Source: an uncultured Porphyromonadaceae bacterium (GTDB lineage: Bacteria; Bacteroidota; Bacteroidia; Bacteroidales; Muribaculaceae). From it: 64,000 bases of DNA. This document shows positions 25,853 to 34,506 of the stretch, one piece after another. The position numbers were made by a program, and so were the translations under genes. The notes below the pieces were generated by a model. It searched no databases. It was not told the origin of the DNA and worked only from the letters and a program-made list of their open reading frames with translations. The stretch is from NCBI GenBank assembly GCA_946187345.1, contig CAMHQD010000005.1:20893-84892 (forward strand), in the 5' to 3' direction. The first letter of the stretch is position 1. The number at the start of each line of letters is the position of its first letter.

Positions 25853-26716
25853 ATGAGTTTAAAAAAATTACTTAAGACACTATTTCCCTCATCGTTTCGG
25901 GTTAAGTTGCGCAAATGGAAGCGCCATTTCGTGAACTGGTTCAAGCGTGGCAATGCTAAAACCACAATTGACGATTTGCGTGATGTGCTTGTGCATGAGT
26001 TAGGCATCAAACGTGGCGACAAACTGATTGTCTCGTCAAGTTTCGGGCAACTCAACGCGTCATATAGCCCGCAACAGGTTGTTGACTTGCTGAAGGAACT
26101 TGTGGGGCCGGAAGGCTTGATAATGATGCCTTATTATCCTCCAATGAATTCGACCGAGTGGGCAGCCAAGGGACTTGTCTTTGACATGAACAAAACAAAG
26201 TCGGGCATGGGTGTGCTCACCAATGTGTTCGCCCGTTCCGAAGGCGTCGTGATGAGCAAGCAACCCATCAAGGGAGTGTGCGCTTGGGGCGCCGGAGCCG
26301 CCGAAATGATTGCGGACCATGACAAGTCGACAACACCGTTCTATTGGGACTCGCCGTATGGCCGCCTGCTAAAGGCACATAGCAAATCTCTCGGACTTGG
26401 TCTGAAGAATATCCCGATTTTCCATACTTTTGAAGATGTGCTTTCAGCGCACCCTTCAGACTATTATCAGGCCGAGAAGTATAACCTTGAAATGATTTTA
26501 CTTGACGGCTCGCATGAGATGGTTGAGACCTACGTCCACAGTGATGAAGTGTTGAACAAATGTGTCGCTGCCGGTGATTATGTCCGCGACCTGCGTTGCC
26601 CCACATATAAACGGCTTAATTTCGGCTACGCGTTTCTTTATATCATTGATAACGACGATCTGTTTGAGCGTTGCAAGAAAGAGTTCGCCGCCGGGAATTC
26701 CCGCATACGTCATTAA
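25853..26716 (+). CDS. AAC(3)-family N-acetyltransferase-like protein
   Basis: A 287-residue protein of the antibiotic (3)-N-acetyltransferase fold, which in polysaccharide clusters usually N-acetylates an amino sugar rather than a drug. Visible features: LIVSSSFGQL, GLIMMPYYPP, GMGVLTNVFARSEGVVMSKQP, WDSPYGRLL and FHTFEDVL. The P-x-H-S motif of true AAC(3) enzymes reads P-I-K-G here, while the later H-x-x-E is kept (HTFE), so activity may differ. ATG 25853 is preferred over TTG 25832. It sits 13 bp before a deacetylase-like gene. Confidence 0.75.
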   Translation: MSLKKLLKTLFPSSFRVKLRKWKRHFVNWFKRGNAKTTIDDLRDVLVHELGIKRGDKLIVSSSFGQLNASYSPQQVVDLLKELVGPEGLIMMPYYPPMNSTEWAAKGLVFDMNKTKSGMGVLTNVFARSEGVVMSKQPIKGVCAWGAGAAEMIADHDKSTTPFYWDSPYGRLLKAHSKSLGLGLKNIPIFHTFEDVLSAHPSDYYQAEKYNLEMILLDGSHEMVETYVHSDEVLNKCVAAGDYVRDLRCPTYKRLNFGYAFLYIIDNDDLFERCKKEFAAGNSRIRH

Positions 26717-26729
26717 TGAACTAATATAG

Positions 26730-27785
26730 ATGTCCGAAAAACGGTACATACTGACGCTTGACTATGAATTGTACGGTGACGGCAGCGGCGATGTGTTTCG
26801 TAACGTTGTCGAGCCGACACAGAGGTTGCTGACTATTGCCCGAGAGAAAGGCGTGAGATACACGTTCTTCTTTGAGGTGGTGGAGTATTGGTGCCTCAAG
26901 AGCGAGTGGGAGCGTGGCAACACCATGGGTTACAGCCGCAACCCTGTGGAGGCGATGGAGACGCAGATGCGACAGGCTGTTGCCGATGGGCACGATGTGC
27001 AACTGCACATTCACCCGCAATGGTGTGGCGCGCGATGGCAGGACGGTCATTGGGTCGTTGAAAACAGCCAATGGCGTTTGGCCGACTACGCCGGCGATAT
27101 GGTCGACTTGTTGCGCCGCGGCAAGCGGACTCTCGAGGAGATGTTGAGGCCGGCGAAACCTGGCTATCGCTGCATAGCCTTGCGTGCCGGCGGCTATAAT
27201 GCCTACCCGAGTGAACGCATCGTCCAGGCGATGCGCGAGGTGGGCCTGACGGTAGACTCATCGGTTGTGCCCGGTGCTGTGGAGAACGGCGCGCTGTCAC
27301 GCTATGATTATTCCTCGTCGCCGACAGAGAGCGGCTGGTGGCATGTTGACGCTTGCCTCGAGCAACCCGCAGCCGAAAGAACCGACTTGATTGAGTTGCC
27401 GATTGTGTCGGCACCGATGTTGCGCATCAGGAAGTTCCTGTCATGGAGTCGCATCAAGTCGATATTGAACAACCGCGCGTCGGCGCAACGCTCGTTTGCC
27501 GCAAAGACGGCCTCCGATGGAGGCGGTGGCGGACGATTGTCGTCGCTGTGGCGCAAAGTCAAATATTTATTCTCGCGTGAGAGCCAAACGTGGGACTTCT
27601 GCTTGTTCTCTAACTCGATGCATCGCAATTTTATAGGCCACTCTGTGTCAGAAGGTCGCGACACCTACGTTTTGGTGGGCCATCCCAAGGGCTTTGCCGA
27701 CGAGGGGAGTGCAATATACCTCTTCTCAAGAATAGAAAACACCGTCACAATCTCATCATTTATTGACCAATTGCAGGTTCGTTAA
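26730..27785 (+). CDS. Polysaccharide-deacetylase-like protein (NodB/CE4-related)
   Basis: A 351-residue protein with a NodB-like start (RYILTLDYELYGDGSGDVF, the aspartate of the metal site), VRYTFFFEVVEYW, and the histidine-bearing HDVQLHIHPQW (about 89-99), the usual CE4 arrangement of Asp then HxH. No signal peptide is present, so it would act on a cytoplasmic or lipid-linked substrate. Together with the preceding acetyltransferase it suggests that acetylation of the repeat unit is edited. The acceptor is unknown. Confidence 0.75.
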   Translation: MSEKRYILTLDYELYGDGSGDVFRNVVEPTQRLLTIAREKGVRYTFFFEVVEYWCLKSEWERGNTMGYSRNPVEAMETQMRQAVADGHDVQLHIHPQWCGARWQDGHWVVENSQWRLADYAGDMVDLLRRGKRTLEEMLRPAKPGYRCIALRAGGYNAYPSERIVQAMREVGLTVDSSVVPGAVENGALSRYDYSSSPTESGWWHVDACLEQPAAERTDLIELPIVSAPMLRIRKFLSWSRIKSILNNRASAQRSFAAKTASDGGGGGRLSSLWRKVKYLFSRESQTWDFCLFSNSMHRNFIGHSVSEGRDTYVLVGHPKGFADEGSAIYLFSRIENTVTISSFIDQLQVR

Positions 27786-27806
27786 CCGCGGATTACATTC
27801 TGAATA

Positions 27807-29084
27807 ATGAATTCATCGTTAAAAGAATTTGTGCGCGACCTTGCGCATTTTACACCACAATATCGTGCGGCGCGTGCCGGCCTTGAAGAGACGTTCACTC
27901 TTGAGAAACTGCACCGCGCTATTGCTCAGGCCATCGCTCATGTCCCTTATTATCAGTCGCATGGCTATGCCGATTTGTTGCCGTCCGGCGCAGAGGAGTT
28001 TGATATAACCAAATTTCCGATTATTACCAAGGAGGATGTGATTGGTCATGAGGAGGAGATGGTTTCGGACCGCTTCTTTAAATGCCTTTTTCGTCATGAG
28101 AAGACCGGCGGCTCGTCCGGTCGCTCGATGAAACTGTTTTATTCGCCCACCCTGTCGTTTGCCCGCACAGCCCAGCCTGACATCCTGTATGACCGTTACG
28201 TGGGCAAGCCGTTCAGCGCCGCGATGTTGCGAGGCAACCGTCCGGCAGGAGGCCAAATCAGCCAGCGCATCAGTCCCAAGAGGCTAGTGCTCTCATCCTA
28301 CTTGATGAGCGATGCCACGATAGACACCTATCTCAATATCATTCGCGATGAGGGCTTCACCTGCCTGTTGGCTTATCCATCGTCAATCACAGTGTTTGCC
28401 CATCTGGTAAAAGACCGTTACGGCGTGGCGGAATTGCCCGCGCTGAAGGCCATAATGACATCGAGTGAGATTTTCTCGCGTGAAGACAAAGAGTTGGTCA
28501 CGAGTGTGTTTCCCAATGTGACTGTGATTGATTTCTATTCGATGTCGGAATTTGCCACGGCGGCCTATAGTATTGGCATGGGCAATTATGAGTTCAATTT
28601 TAACTATGGCTATGTCGAGTTTATCGACACGGGCGACCGCACTCCGGCCGGCAACAAAATATGTGAGATTGTGGCCACGAGTGTGATGAACGACACGATG
28701 CCGCTCATCCGCTATGCCACGGCCGACTATGCTGAGTTGGATGCCGACGGCAATGTGATTAACATTATAGGACGCACCTCGGACTATGCGGTCAACAAGA
28801 ATGGCAAACTGTCGCCGTGCATTGTTGTGTTCAGCAAGGCTCCGATGTTGAAAGTGCTCCAGTTCCAGTATTATCAGGACACGCCGGGCAAGGTTGAGTT
28901 CCACGTTATTCCCAAGGGTGATGACTTCAATGAGGAGGATCGTTTGACACTCGTCCATGATATGGAACAGTCGTTTGCGGGCGCGGTGGACTGTGATGTG
29001 AAGGTCGTTACCGAACTTGAGAAGACGCGCATCGGCAAGTTGCGCCGCATGGTGCAACGCCTTGATTTGTCAAAGTATAAATAA
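27807..29084 (+). CDS. CapK/PaaK-like adenylate-forming ligase
   Basis: A 425-residue member of the phenylacetate-CoA ligase-like family often called CapK in capsule clusters. The P-loop-like adenylation motif is HEKTGGSSGRSMKLFYS (about 96-112), followed by DFYSMSEFATAA and the C-terminal hinge region IGRTSDYAVNKNGKLSP. It should activate a carboxylic acid (amino acid, keto or hydroxy acid) as an acyl adenylate for attachment to a sugar. The actual acid is unknown; the adjacent dehydrogenase may make it. Confidence 0.8.
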   Translation: MNSSLKEFVRDLAHFTPQYRAARAGLEETFTLEKLHRAIAQAIAHVPYYQSHGYADLLPSGAEEFDITKFPIITKEDVIGHEEEMVSDRFFKCLFRHEKTGGSSGRSMKLFYSPTLSFARTAQPDILYDRYVGKPFSAAMLRGNRPAGGQISQRISPKRLVLSSYLMSDATIDTYLNIIRDEGFTCLLAYPSSITVFAHLVKDRYGVAELPALKAIMTSSEIFSREDKELVTSVFPNVTVIDFYSMSEFATAAYSIGMGNYEFNFNYGYVEFIDTGDRTPAGNKICEIVATSVMNDTMPLIRYATADYAELDADGNVINIIGRTSDYAVNKNGKLSPCIVVFSKAPMLKVLQFQYYQDTPGKVEFHVIPKGDDFNEEDRLTLVHDMEQSFAGAVDCDVKVVTELEKTRIGKLRRMVQRLDLSKYK

Positions 29085-29097
29085 TTATCTGAACGGA

Positions 29098-30327
29098 ATG
29101 TATAAAATCAAGATTGGTATAATAAAGGAGACCAAGACGCCAGTCGACAATCGCGTGTTGTTTTCGCCCGAGCAGATGCTGCGCATTCAACGACTCTATC
29201 CCAATATTGAGTTTAAGGTTCAAAGTAGCGACATCCGCGTGATAGCAGATGATGAGTATCGGCAAGCCGGATTTGAGGTAGCCGACGATATGAGTGACTG
29301 CGACTACTTGGTGGGCATCAAGGAGGCGAAACCCGAAACGCTGATACCGCACAAGCACTACTTCTTCTTTGGTCATGTCGCCAAAGAGCAGCCTTACAAT
29401 CGCGAATTATTCAAGTCGATGCTCGAGCGCAAGATAACGTTCAGCGACTATGAGTATCTTGTTGATGAGCGTGGCCATCGCTTGTGCGCGTTTGGCTATT
29501 GGGCCGGTGTGGTGGGCGTGTACAACACGTTGCGCCTTTACGGATTGAAGTATGGTTACTATGACCTGCCCATCACCGATGTCAATTTCACCTATGAAGT
29601 GTTGCTCAAGCGTCTGAAATCGGTGTTAGCAATTCTCGATAGCCACAATGTGCGCGTCGTTGTGACCGGCAACGGCCGTGTCGCGCACGGTGCCATCGCG
29701 GTGCTTGACGAGGTGGGCGTCTCGAGGGTGAGTGTTGAGGATTACTTAGCCGGTAAAGGCAATGGCGCTGTCTATTGCCAAGCGTTGTTGAAGCATACTG
29801 TGGGGCGCGCTGATGATATTGAGATGTATGACCGCGACGATTTCCATCATAATCCCTCGCAATACGTGAGCCGTTTTGACCGCTTCGCCGCTTGCTCCGA
29901 TGTGCTCATCACTTGCCACTATTGGGACAATGCCGCGCCGGTGTATATGACGCCAGAGTTGATCGCTTCGGAGAAGAACCGTATTCGGGTGATTGGTGAT
30001 ATATCGATGGACATCAAGGGCAGCGTGGCGTCGACTATTCGCGCGGCCACTCATGCCGAGCCGTTCTATGAGGTGACGCGCGATGGCCTGCAAGAAGTGC
30101 CATTGTTTAGCGACCCGGACAATATCAGTGTCGAGGCTGTTGACACGTTGCCCAATGCGTTGCCTCGTGAGGCGAGTGCCGAGTTTGGTGACGCGTTCAT
30201 TGAGCATGTGATACCATTGCTTGCCGGCCGCCTCAACAATGATGTGATGCACCGCGCCACGATTGTTACCAATGGCATGATTAACGCGCCGTTTGTCTAT
30301 CTTGCCGACTACGCCGGCCTCAAATAA
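29098..30327 (+). CDS. Saccharopine dehydrogenase (LYS1)-like / opine-type dehydrogenase
   Basis: A 409-residue protein of the AlaDH/PNT-N superfamily. It begins KIGIIKETKTPVDNRVLFSP, has VGIKEAK and FFFGHVAKEQ at the positions of the lysine and histidine used by fungal saccharopine dehydrogenase, then FGYWAGVVG, and a dinucleotide-binding loop VVVTGNGRVAHGAI (about 205-218). The family reductively couples an amino acid, typically lysine, to a keto acid. At the end of a polysaccharide operon, after an adenylating ligase, it could make an N-carboxyalkyl amino acid used as a substituent; ordinary lysine or opine metabolism is the alternative. Start ATG 29098. Confidence 0.7.
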   Translation: MYKIKIGIIKETKTPVDNRVLFSPEQMLRIQRLYPNIEFKVQSSDIRVIADDEYRQAGFEVADDMSDCDYLVGIKEAKPETLIPHKHYFFFGHVAKEQPYNRELFKSMLERKITFSDYEYLVDERGHRLCAFGYWAGVVGVYNTLRLYGLKYGYYDLPITDVNFTYEVLLKRLKSVLAILDSHNVRVVVTGNGRVAHGAIAVLDEVGVSRVSVEDYLAGKGNGAVYCQALLKHTVGRADDIEMYDRDDFHHNPSQYVSRFDRFAACSDVLITCHYWDNAAPVYMTPELIASEKNRIRVIGDISMDIKGSVASTIRAATHAEPFYEVTRDGLQEVPLFSDPDNISVEAVDTLPNALPREASAEFGDAFIEHVIPLLAGRLNNDVMHRATIVTNGMINAPFVYLADYAGLK

Positions 30328-30359
30328 TATAAAGCAATAAGCATAAGCAAAGTTAAAGT

Positions 30360-30609
30360 GGCACATCGCAACTTATAGTGCCCGTCGGGTAGAGAATTGA
30401 ACCCGCTAAGCGGGTGGCAGTACATAGGCGGGGGTGAAGCGAAGCGTAACCCCCGTTTCGGTTTCAACATTCACAATAATTAAGCCCCGTAGGGGCGACA
30501 GTCTCAACATGTTTCTGTCGCCCCTACGGGGCTTTGATTGTGAGGAACTCGTTACAGTTACGGGGACTGGCGCCCCCGCCTATGGACTGTCGCCCCTAAC
30601 GGTGCTCAC
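30360..30609. repeat. Island of strung GC hairpins (CCGCCTATGG type), copy A
   Basis: No gene. Successive hairpins: CCCG/CGGG, ACCCGCT/AGCGGGT, a GGGGG/CCCCC stem around GCTTCGCTTC, and CCCCGTAGGGGCGACAG with its inverted copy near 30517-30533. The block ends with CCCCCGCCTATGG-CTGTCGCCCC (30574-30597), which recurs at 55499-55523. It lies at the convergent end of the polysaccharide operon and may also act as a terminator region. Confidence 0.65.
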
Positions 30610-30610
30610 A

Positions 30611-31405
30611 TTATTGAGCGAAATTTTGCCAAGTGGCGTACTCGATGCCCTCTACTGCCCGCAATTGGCTGATGTTGGTCATCATCGGCTGGCGGTCATG
30701 CTTGAGATATGAGGGGCTATCGTCAAGGAAGACACCGTCCTTATAGTGCGGGTGGCAGTAGATTTCCATGACGTCGTACTGTCTCATCTGCTCCAACTTG
30801 GTGATGAAGTAGTCAATGTTGGTGGCGGGAATATACTTCACGCGAGGGTTCCACGTGAGAGGACGGCAGATAATGCCACGCAGCGTTGTGCGATGGTGCA
30901 ACGCGCAGAACCTGACAGTTTCTATATCGTAGTTTCGTGTGAAGAGGTTCAGCGCGATGCTCGCCGGCATGGTGAGATTATACCAGAGGTGGAAGTCTAC
31001 GTGGCGATAGTCGGCTTTGCCATCAGTGACCTCCTTGAACTTCTCATATTGTGCCACGAGTTCGCGATAAATCATTTTCCACTTCAAGATGCTGCCGGGG
31101 TTGTAGGGCAGTCCGCGGTTAACGAAAAGGCCATCGGCGTTGCAAAAGAAACGGTCGGTCTTCATCTCATCGGTCAGGGGAGCATCCTGTGAGCCTTCTT
31201 GCGGTTGATTGGTCGACAGGTTGAAGTGAATGTGCAACTTGTCGGTATATCCGCCCTCGTTAGCCATGCGGACGGCATCATCGAGATAGCGACCGGTAAC
31301 AATCAGTCCGGCAGCAGTGATCAACTCTTGTTGGAAAGAGTCGTGGATAGCCTGATTGCGACCCGGACTCTTGCCGAAGTCGTCGGCATTGAGTATCAAC
31401 TTCAT
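30611..31405 (-). CDS. ChbG/YdjC-family carbohydrate deacetylase
   Basis: A 264-residue protein with the YdjC-fold signature MKLILNADDFGKSPGRNQAI (metal-binding Asp pair), HIHFNLS and the C-terminal histidines in MEIYCHPHYKDG. The family deacetylates N-acetylated oligosaccharides with a divalent metal. It is convergent to the main polysaccharide operon and on the same strand as lysA and the flippase, so a role in trimming glycan acetyl groups is plausible. A TAATTTTG -7 box lies at 31435-31442 on this strand. Confidence 0.8.
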   Translation of the reverse strand: MKLILNADDFGKSPGRNQAIHDSFQQELITAAGLIVTGRYLDDAVRMANEGGYTDKLHIHFNLSTNQPQEGSQDAPLTDEMKTDRFFCNADGLFVNRGLPYNPGSILKWKMIYRELVAQYEKFKEVTDGKADYRHVDFHLWYNLTMPASIALNLFTRNYDIETVRFCALHHRTTLRGIICRPLTWNPRVKYIPATNIDYFITKLEQMRQYDVMEIYCHPHYKDGVFLDDSPSYLKHDRQPMMTNISQLRAVEGIEYATWQNFAQ

Positions 31406-31459
31406 TGTGAAATAACTCGTTTAAAAATTTTATGCAAAATTAGTGAATAATCCGCTATT

Positions 31460-31540
31460 CTATCACGAAATTTGCGAAAATTTCCGAAAATTAATCTCCC
31501 GTGAATTTTCGTGAATTTTCGTGAATATTTGCGTATTATA
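31460..31540. repeat. CGTGAATTTT inverted array, copy 1
   Basis: CACGAAATTT and CGAAAATT words (31465-31492) followed by three tandem CGTGAATTTT-type 10-mers (about 31500-31530). Same composition as 34293-34440 and 60332-60401. Confidence 0.65.
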
Positions 31541-32672
31541 TGAGTTGGTGGTGGGGGAGGGGGCGCATATTGTAGCGCGATGACATGCTCTCGCCGTAGG
31601 CTCCGGCGGAGCGGATGGCGATCAGGTCACCGCGGGTCGTTACGGGCAACTGCTCGTCGCGGCCAAACACGTCGCTTGATTCACACACCGGTCCCACGAC
31701 ATCGTAGTTCTGCCAACGCTCGGACTTGGAGGTTAAGTTTTGGATTTGGTGGTGAGACTGGTAGAGGGCCGGTCGGATAAGGTCCGTCATGCCGGCATCG
31801 AGAATGACGAACTGCTTGTTGCCGTTGTCCTTGACGTATAGCACACGCGAGAGCAGTGTGCCGCACTGCGCCACAACCGAGCGCCCGAACTCGAAGTGTA
31901 ATTGTTGTCCCTCGCGGAGTTTGAGGTTGGCTTTAAACACATCAAAGAAACTCTTGAAGTCGGCAATCGGGTGCTCATCGGGATTGTCATAGTCCACCCC
32001 GAGACCGCCGCCGGCATTAATCATCTCAAAGAAGATGCCCTTGGCATTAAAATGGTCTTGCAGTTCGTTGATGCGCCCACACAAGAGTTTATAGGGTCGC
32101 ATGGTCATGATTTGTGACCCAATGTGAAAATGAAGCCCTCGCAGGTGTATGCCAGGCAGGCGTAAAGCCATATCGACGATGTTGTCAAGCAAGTTGAGGT
32201 TGATGCCGAACTTGTTCTCGGCAACGCCGGTAGTGACGTAGCGGTGGGTGTGGGCATTGATGTTGGGATTGACGCGGATTGCGACGTTGGCGACTTTGCC
32301 GCAGGCGGTGGCGATGTCGCTGATGTTTTGCAATTCCGGGAACGATTCCACATTGAAGCAGAATATGTCGTGATCAAGCCCGGCCTTGATTTCCCAGTCG
32401 GTCTTGCCCACCCCCGAGAACGCGAGTTGAGACGGCTTGAAGCCGGCATCGAGTGCCGCCTGCAGTTCGTAGCCGTTCACCAAGTCGGCACCGAGGCCGG
32501 TCGCCGCTATCGTGGTGAGAATTTCCGGCGCATAGTTGGCCTTGATAGCGTAGTGCACGGTGGCGGGGTAGCCTTGAATGTTGCGTTTAATCTCATCGAT
32601 TGTGCCGCGCAACAACTCCATGTCGTAAACATAACATGGTGTTTCTTGAATTTTGGTTGTTGATGGTAACAT
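31536..32672 (-). CDS. lysA: Diaminopimelate decarboxylase
   Basis: Last step of lysine synthesis by the DAP route: meso-diaminopimelate to lysine. The 378-residue fold-type III PLP enzyme has the PLP lysine in HYAIKANY (K44), INAGGGLGVDYD, and the active-site segment GPVCESSDVFGRD. ATG 32672 is chosen since homology starts at TPCYVYD; the in-frame extension to 32750 runs into heptad repeats. Unusually, it lies among polysaccharide genes, between a carbohydrate deacetylase and a flippase, about 1.2 kb from a LYS1-like gene. Confidence 0.94.
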   Translation of the reverse strand: MLPSTTKIQETPCYVYDMELLRGTIDEIKRNIQGYPATVHYAIKANYAPEILTTIAATGLGADLVNGYELQAALDAGFKPSQLAFSGVGKTDWEIKAGLDHDIFCFNVESFPELQNISDIATACGKVANVAIRVNPNINAHTHRYVTTGVAENKFGINLNLLDNIVDMALRLPGIHLRGLHFHIGSQIMTMRPYKLLCGRINELQDHFNAKGIFFEMINAGGGLGVDYDNPDEHPIADFKSFFDVFKANLKLREGQQLHFEFGRSVVAQCGTLLSRVLYVKDNGNKQFVILDAGMTDLIRPALYQSHHQIQNLTSKSERWQNYDVVGPVCESSDVFGRDEQLPVTTRGDLIAIRSAGAYGESMSSRYNMRPLPHHQLI

Positions 32673-32687
32673 TCTGTTATATAAAAG

Positions 32688-32756
32688 GTTGACAGTTGAC
32701 CGTTGACAGTTGACCGTATGCGTCAGTTTCGGTAAACGGTCAACGGTCAACAGTAA
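32688..32756. repeat. Inverted pair of heptanucleotide arrays (GTTGACM / KGTCAAC)
   Basis: Four GTTGAC(A/C) units at 32688-32715 face three ACGGTCA-type units at 32736-32756, forming an imperfect long stem-loop between the flippase stop and the lysA start. The two halves place TGA triplets on both strands. Confidence 0.8.
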
Positions 32757-32773
32757 ACTTTTAATGTTTTATA

Positions 32774-34225
32774 TTAATTCGATTTCTTGCGGTGGAGTTT
32801 TGAGAGGAACATTGTGGAGAAAAATTCTTTGGCTTGCCGTGGCAACGAGAGGACTGATATGGCTAACGCAACGATGGCACACGCGATATTAATCCAAACG
32901 TTGCCAACCCAATAGAATGGCATCGCGCAGGCCAATAGCAACGCGATTGGCACAATGATGCGTGGCGTGACACTGATGGTGAAGTAACGTCGCGTGTCGT
33001 AGTAACGGTAGGCGAAATAGAAGAAATAGGTGATGATAATCGACAGGATTACGCCATTGACGCCTAAAGGCTTGATTAGGATAAAGTTCAAGGCGAGCAC
33101 GGCAATCGCGTTGACAAACACCGCCGGCACCGAGCGCTTGGTCTCCTTGGCGCATTGATAGGCGATGTCAAAGAAGCCGCTCATGCCACCGAGGATGGTG
33201 CTCACCGTGAGCAGATAGACAAAGGAGATGGCGCCTTGATAGTTTGGACCGATGAGCCACGGGAAAATCAGTTTCACGACAAAGATGAACGCGATGGCCG
33301 AGATGACGTAGAAAAAAATGAAGTTATTGAAGATTGAGGAGAAGTAACTGTCGCGGTCAGGGCTGTGATACTGCTTGAAAGCGTGTTCCTGCCATGCCTG
33401 CTGGAAGATTGTGCCCAGGATGTGCAGCATCGTTGTCATGCGCGCCGCCACGGCATAGAGACCATTGGCCTCAAGGCCTATAAACTCTTTAATGAAGAAG
33501 CGGTTGCTGCTGCCAATCAGCCACCAGCACACGGCAGTGGGAATCATTGGCAGCGAGAACTTGAGCAACTCCTTGCCCAAAGCGCCATCGGCATAGCGCA
33601 GGTTTAGATACTTGCGGAACAGTCCCGTGCGAACCTCGCCCACCGCGAGGCCAAACACTTTTGAGAGGATATTTGACAGGAAGATGCCGTCAATTCCCAT
33701 TTTCATCACAACGACAAACGTCACGGCAAGAATCGGCGTAATCAATGATGTGGTTAACGTCGTGGCGACAAAGGCACGGTTGTCGTTGGTCGCCCTGATC
33801 ATCTGTATCATCACCTCAAACACCGACATCGTCACCAGTAGTGCCACCGTGTACCACAAGCAGCGCACCGGATAAAAGAGTGCCATGCCCGTGGCAATGA
33901 GTATCGCCAGCATGATATTGCCTAACAATGTCTTGTAGACAAACGAGATGAGACCTTTGCGATAGGCCTCATCCTTGTTGTTGACAAGAAATCGGTAGGA
34001 GCCGTCGCGCATCTGTAGCGTCATAATTGGCATCAGCAAGAAGCAGGCTGCCAAACACATGTCGAAGTAGCCATAGTCGCCCGGATCGTCAACAAAGTAG
34101 GTGTAAAGCGGCACGAGCATGAACGTGATGAGTTTCATGCCGATGTTGCCAAGAGCATATATGCCGAAGTCCTTGATAAACCGCGAGCCGCGGTTAGCTG
34201 GCTGTTTTGGGGCGTTGTCTTGCAT
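32774..34225 (-). CDS. Wzx-type polysaccharide flippase
   Basis: A 483-residue polytopic protein of the MVF/MATE-like polysaccharide transporter superfamily, with about 12-14 hydrophobic segments, an N-terminal DFGIYALGNIGMKLITFMLVPLYTYF, and the mid-protein GSSNRFFIKEFIGLEANGLYA often seen in Wzx. It would flip undecaprenyl-linked units across the inner membrane. The main operon lacks its own flippase, so this gene probably serves it despite the opposite strand. A TACCTTTG box at 34267-34274 (minus) may be its promoter. Confidence 0.88.
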   Translation of the reverse strand: MQDNAPKQPANRGSRFIKDFGIYALGNIGMKLITFMLVPLYTYFVDDPGDYGYFDMCLAACFLLMPIMTLQMRDGSYRFLVNNKDEAYRKGLISFVYKTLLGNIMLAILIATGMALFYPVRCLWYTVALLVTMSVFEVMIQMIRATNDNRAFVATTLTTSLITPILAVTFVVVMKMGIDGIFLSNILSKVFGLAVGEVRTGLFRKYLNLRYADGALGKELLKFSLPMIPTAVCWWLIGSSNRFFIKEFIGLEANGLYAVAARMTTMLHILGTIFQQAWQEHAFKQYHSPDRDSYFSSIFNNFIFFYVISAIAFIFVVKLIFPWLIGPNYQGAISFVYLLTVSTILGGMSGFFDIAYQCAKETKRSVPAVFVNAIAVLALNFILIKPLGVNGVILSIIITYFFYFAYRYYDTRRYFTISVTPRIIVPIALLLACAMPFYWVGNVWINIACAIVALAISVLSLPRQAKEFFSTMFLSKLHRKKSN

Positions 34226-34292
34226 TATTCAAGTGTCTGTTACGTGTCAGAATTTAATTTGAAATGCAAAGGTACAAAATATTGAATTTATG

Positions 34293-34440
34293 CTCACGAA
34301 AATTCCCGAAAATTTTCGAAAATAAATCTCCCGTGATTTTTCGTAAACTTTCGTAAATGTCTTATTTGCATGTGGTTATCGTTAAAAGTTGTTTACGAAA
34401 ATTTACGAGATAAAATTTTCGTGAGGAATTCGTGAGGTGT
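34293..34440. repeat. CGTGAATTTT/CGAAAATTTTCG inverted array, copy 2
   Basis: Gene-free DNA between the divergent flippase and acyltransferase genes, rich in CACGAAAATT, CGAAAATTTTCG and TTTTCGTAAA words in both orientations. Related to 31460-31540 and 60332-60401. Confidence 0.65.
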
Positions 34441-34450
34441 TGTTGCGGTT

Positions 34451-34481
34451 TGTGCAATTCAGATATATGTTGTAACTTTGT
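34451..34481 (+). promoter_or_regulatory. Promoter of the 34507 acyltransferase
   Basis: TTG 34451-34453, 20 bp spacer, TAACTTTG 34474-34481. Confidence 0.65.
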
Positions 34482-34506
34482 CGTCGATTTGTTAACTTTA
34501 TTTATT

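Noticed and set aside
25853..26716. Aminoglycoside resistance gene
   Set aside because: The family motif is altered and the genomic context is polysaccharide synthesis.
30434..30712. 92-codon frame over the hairpin island
   Set aside because: Translated repeat that runs into the antisense of the deacetylase gene.
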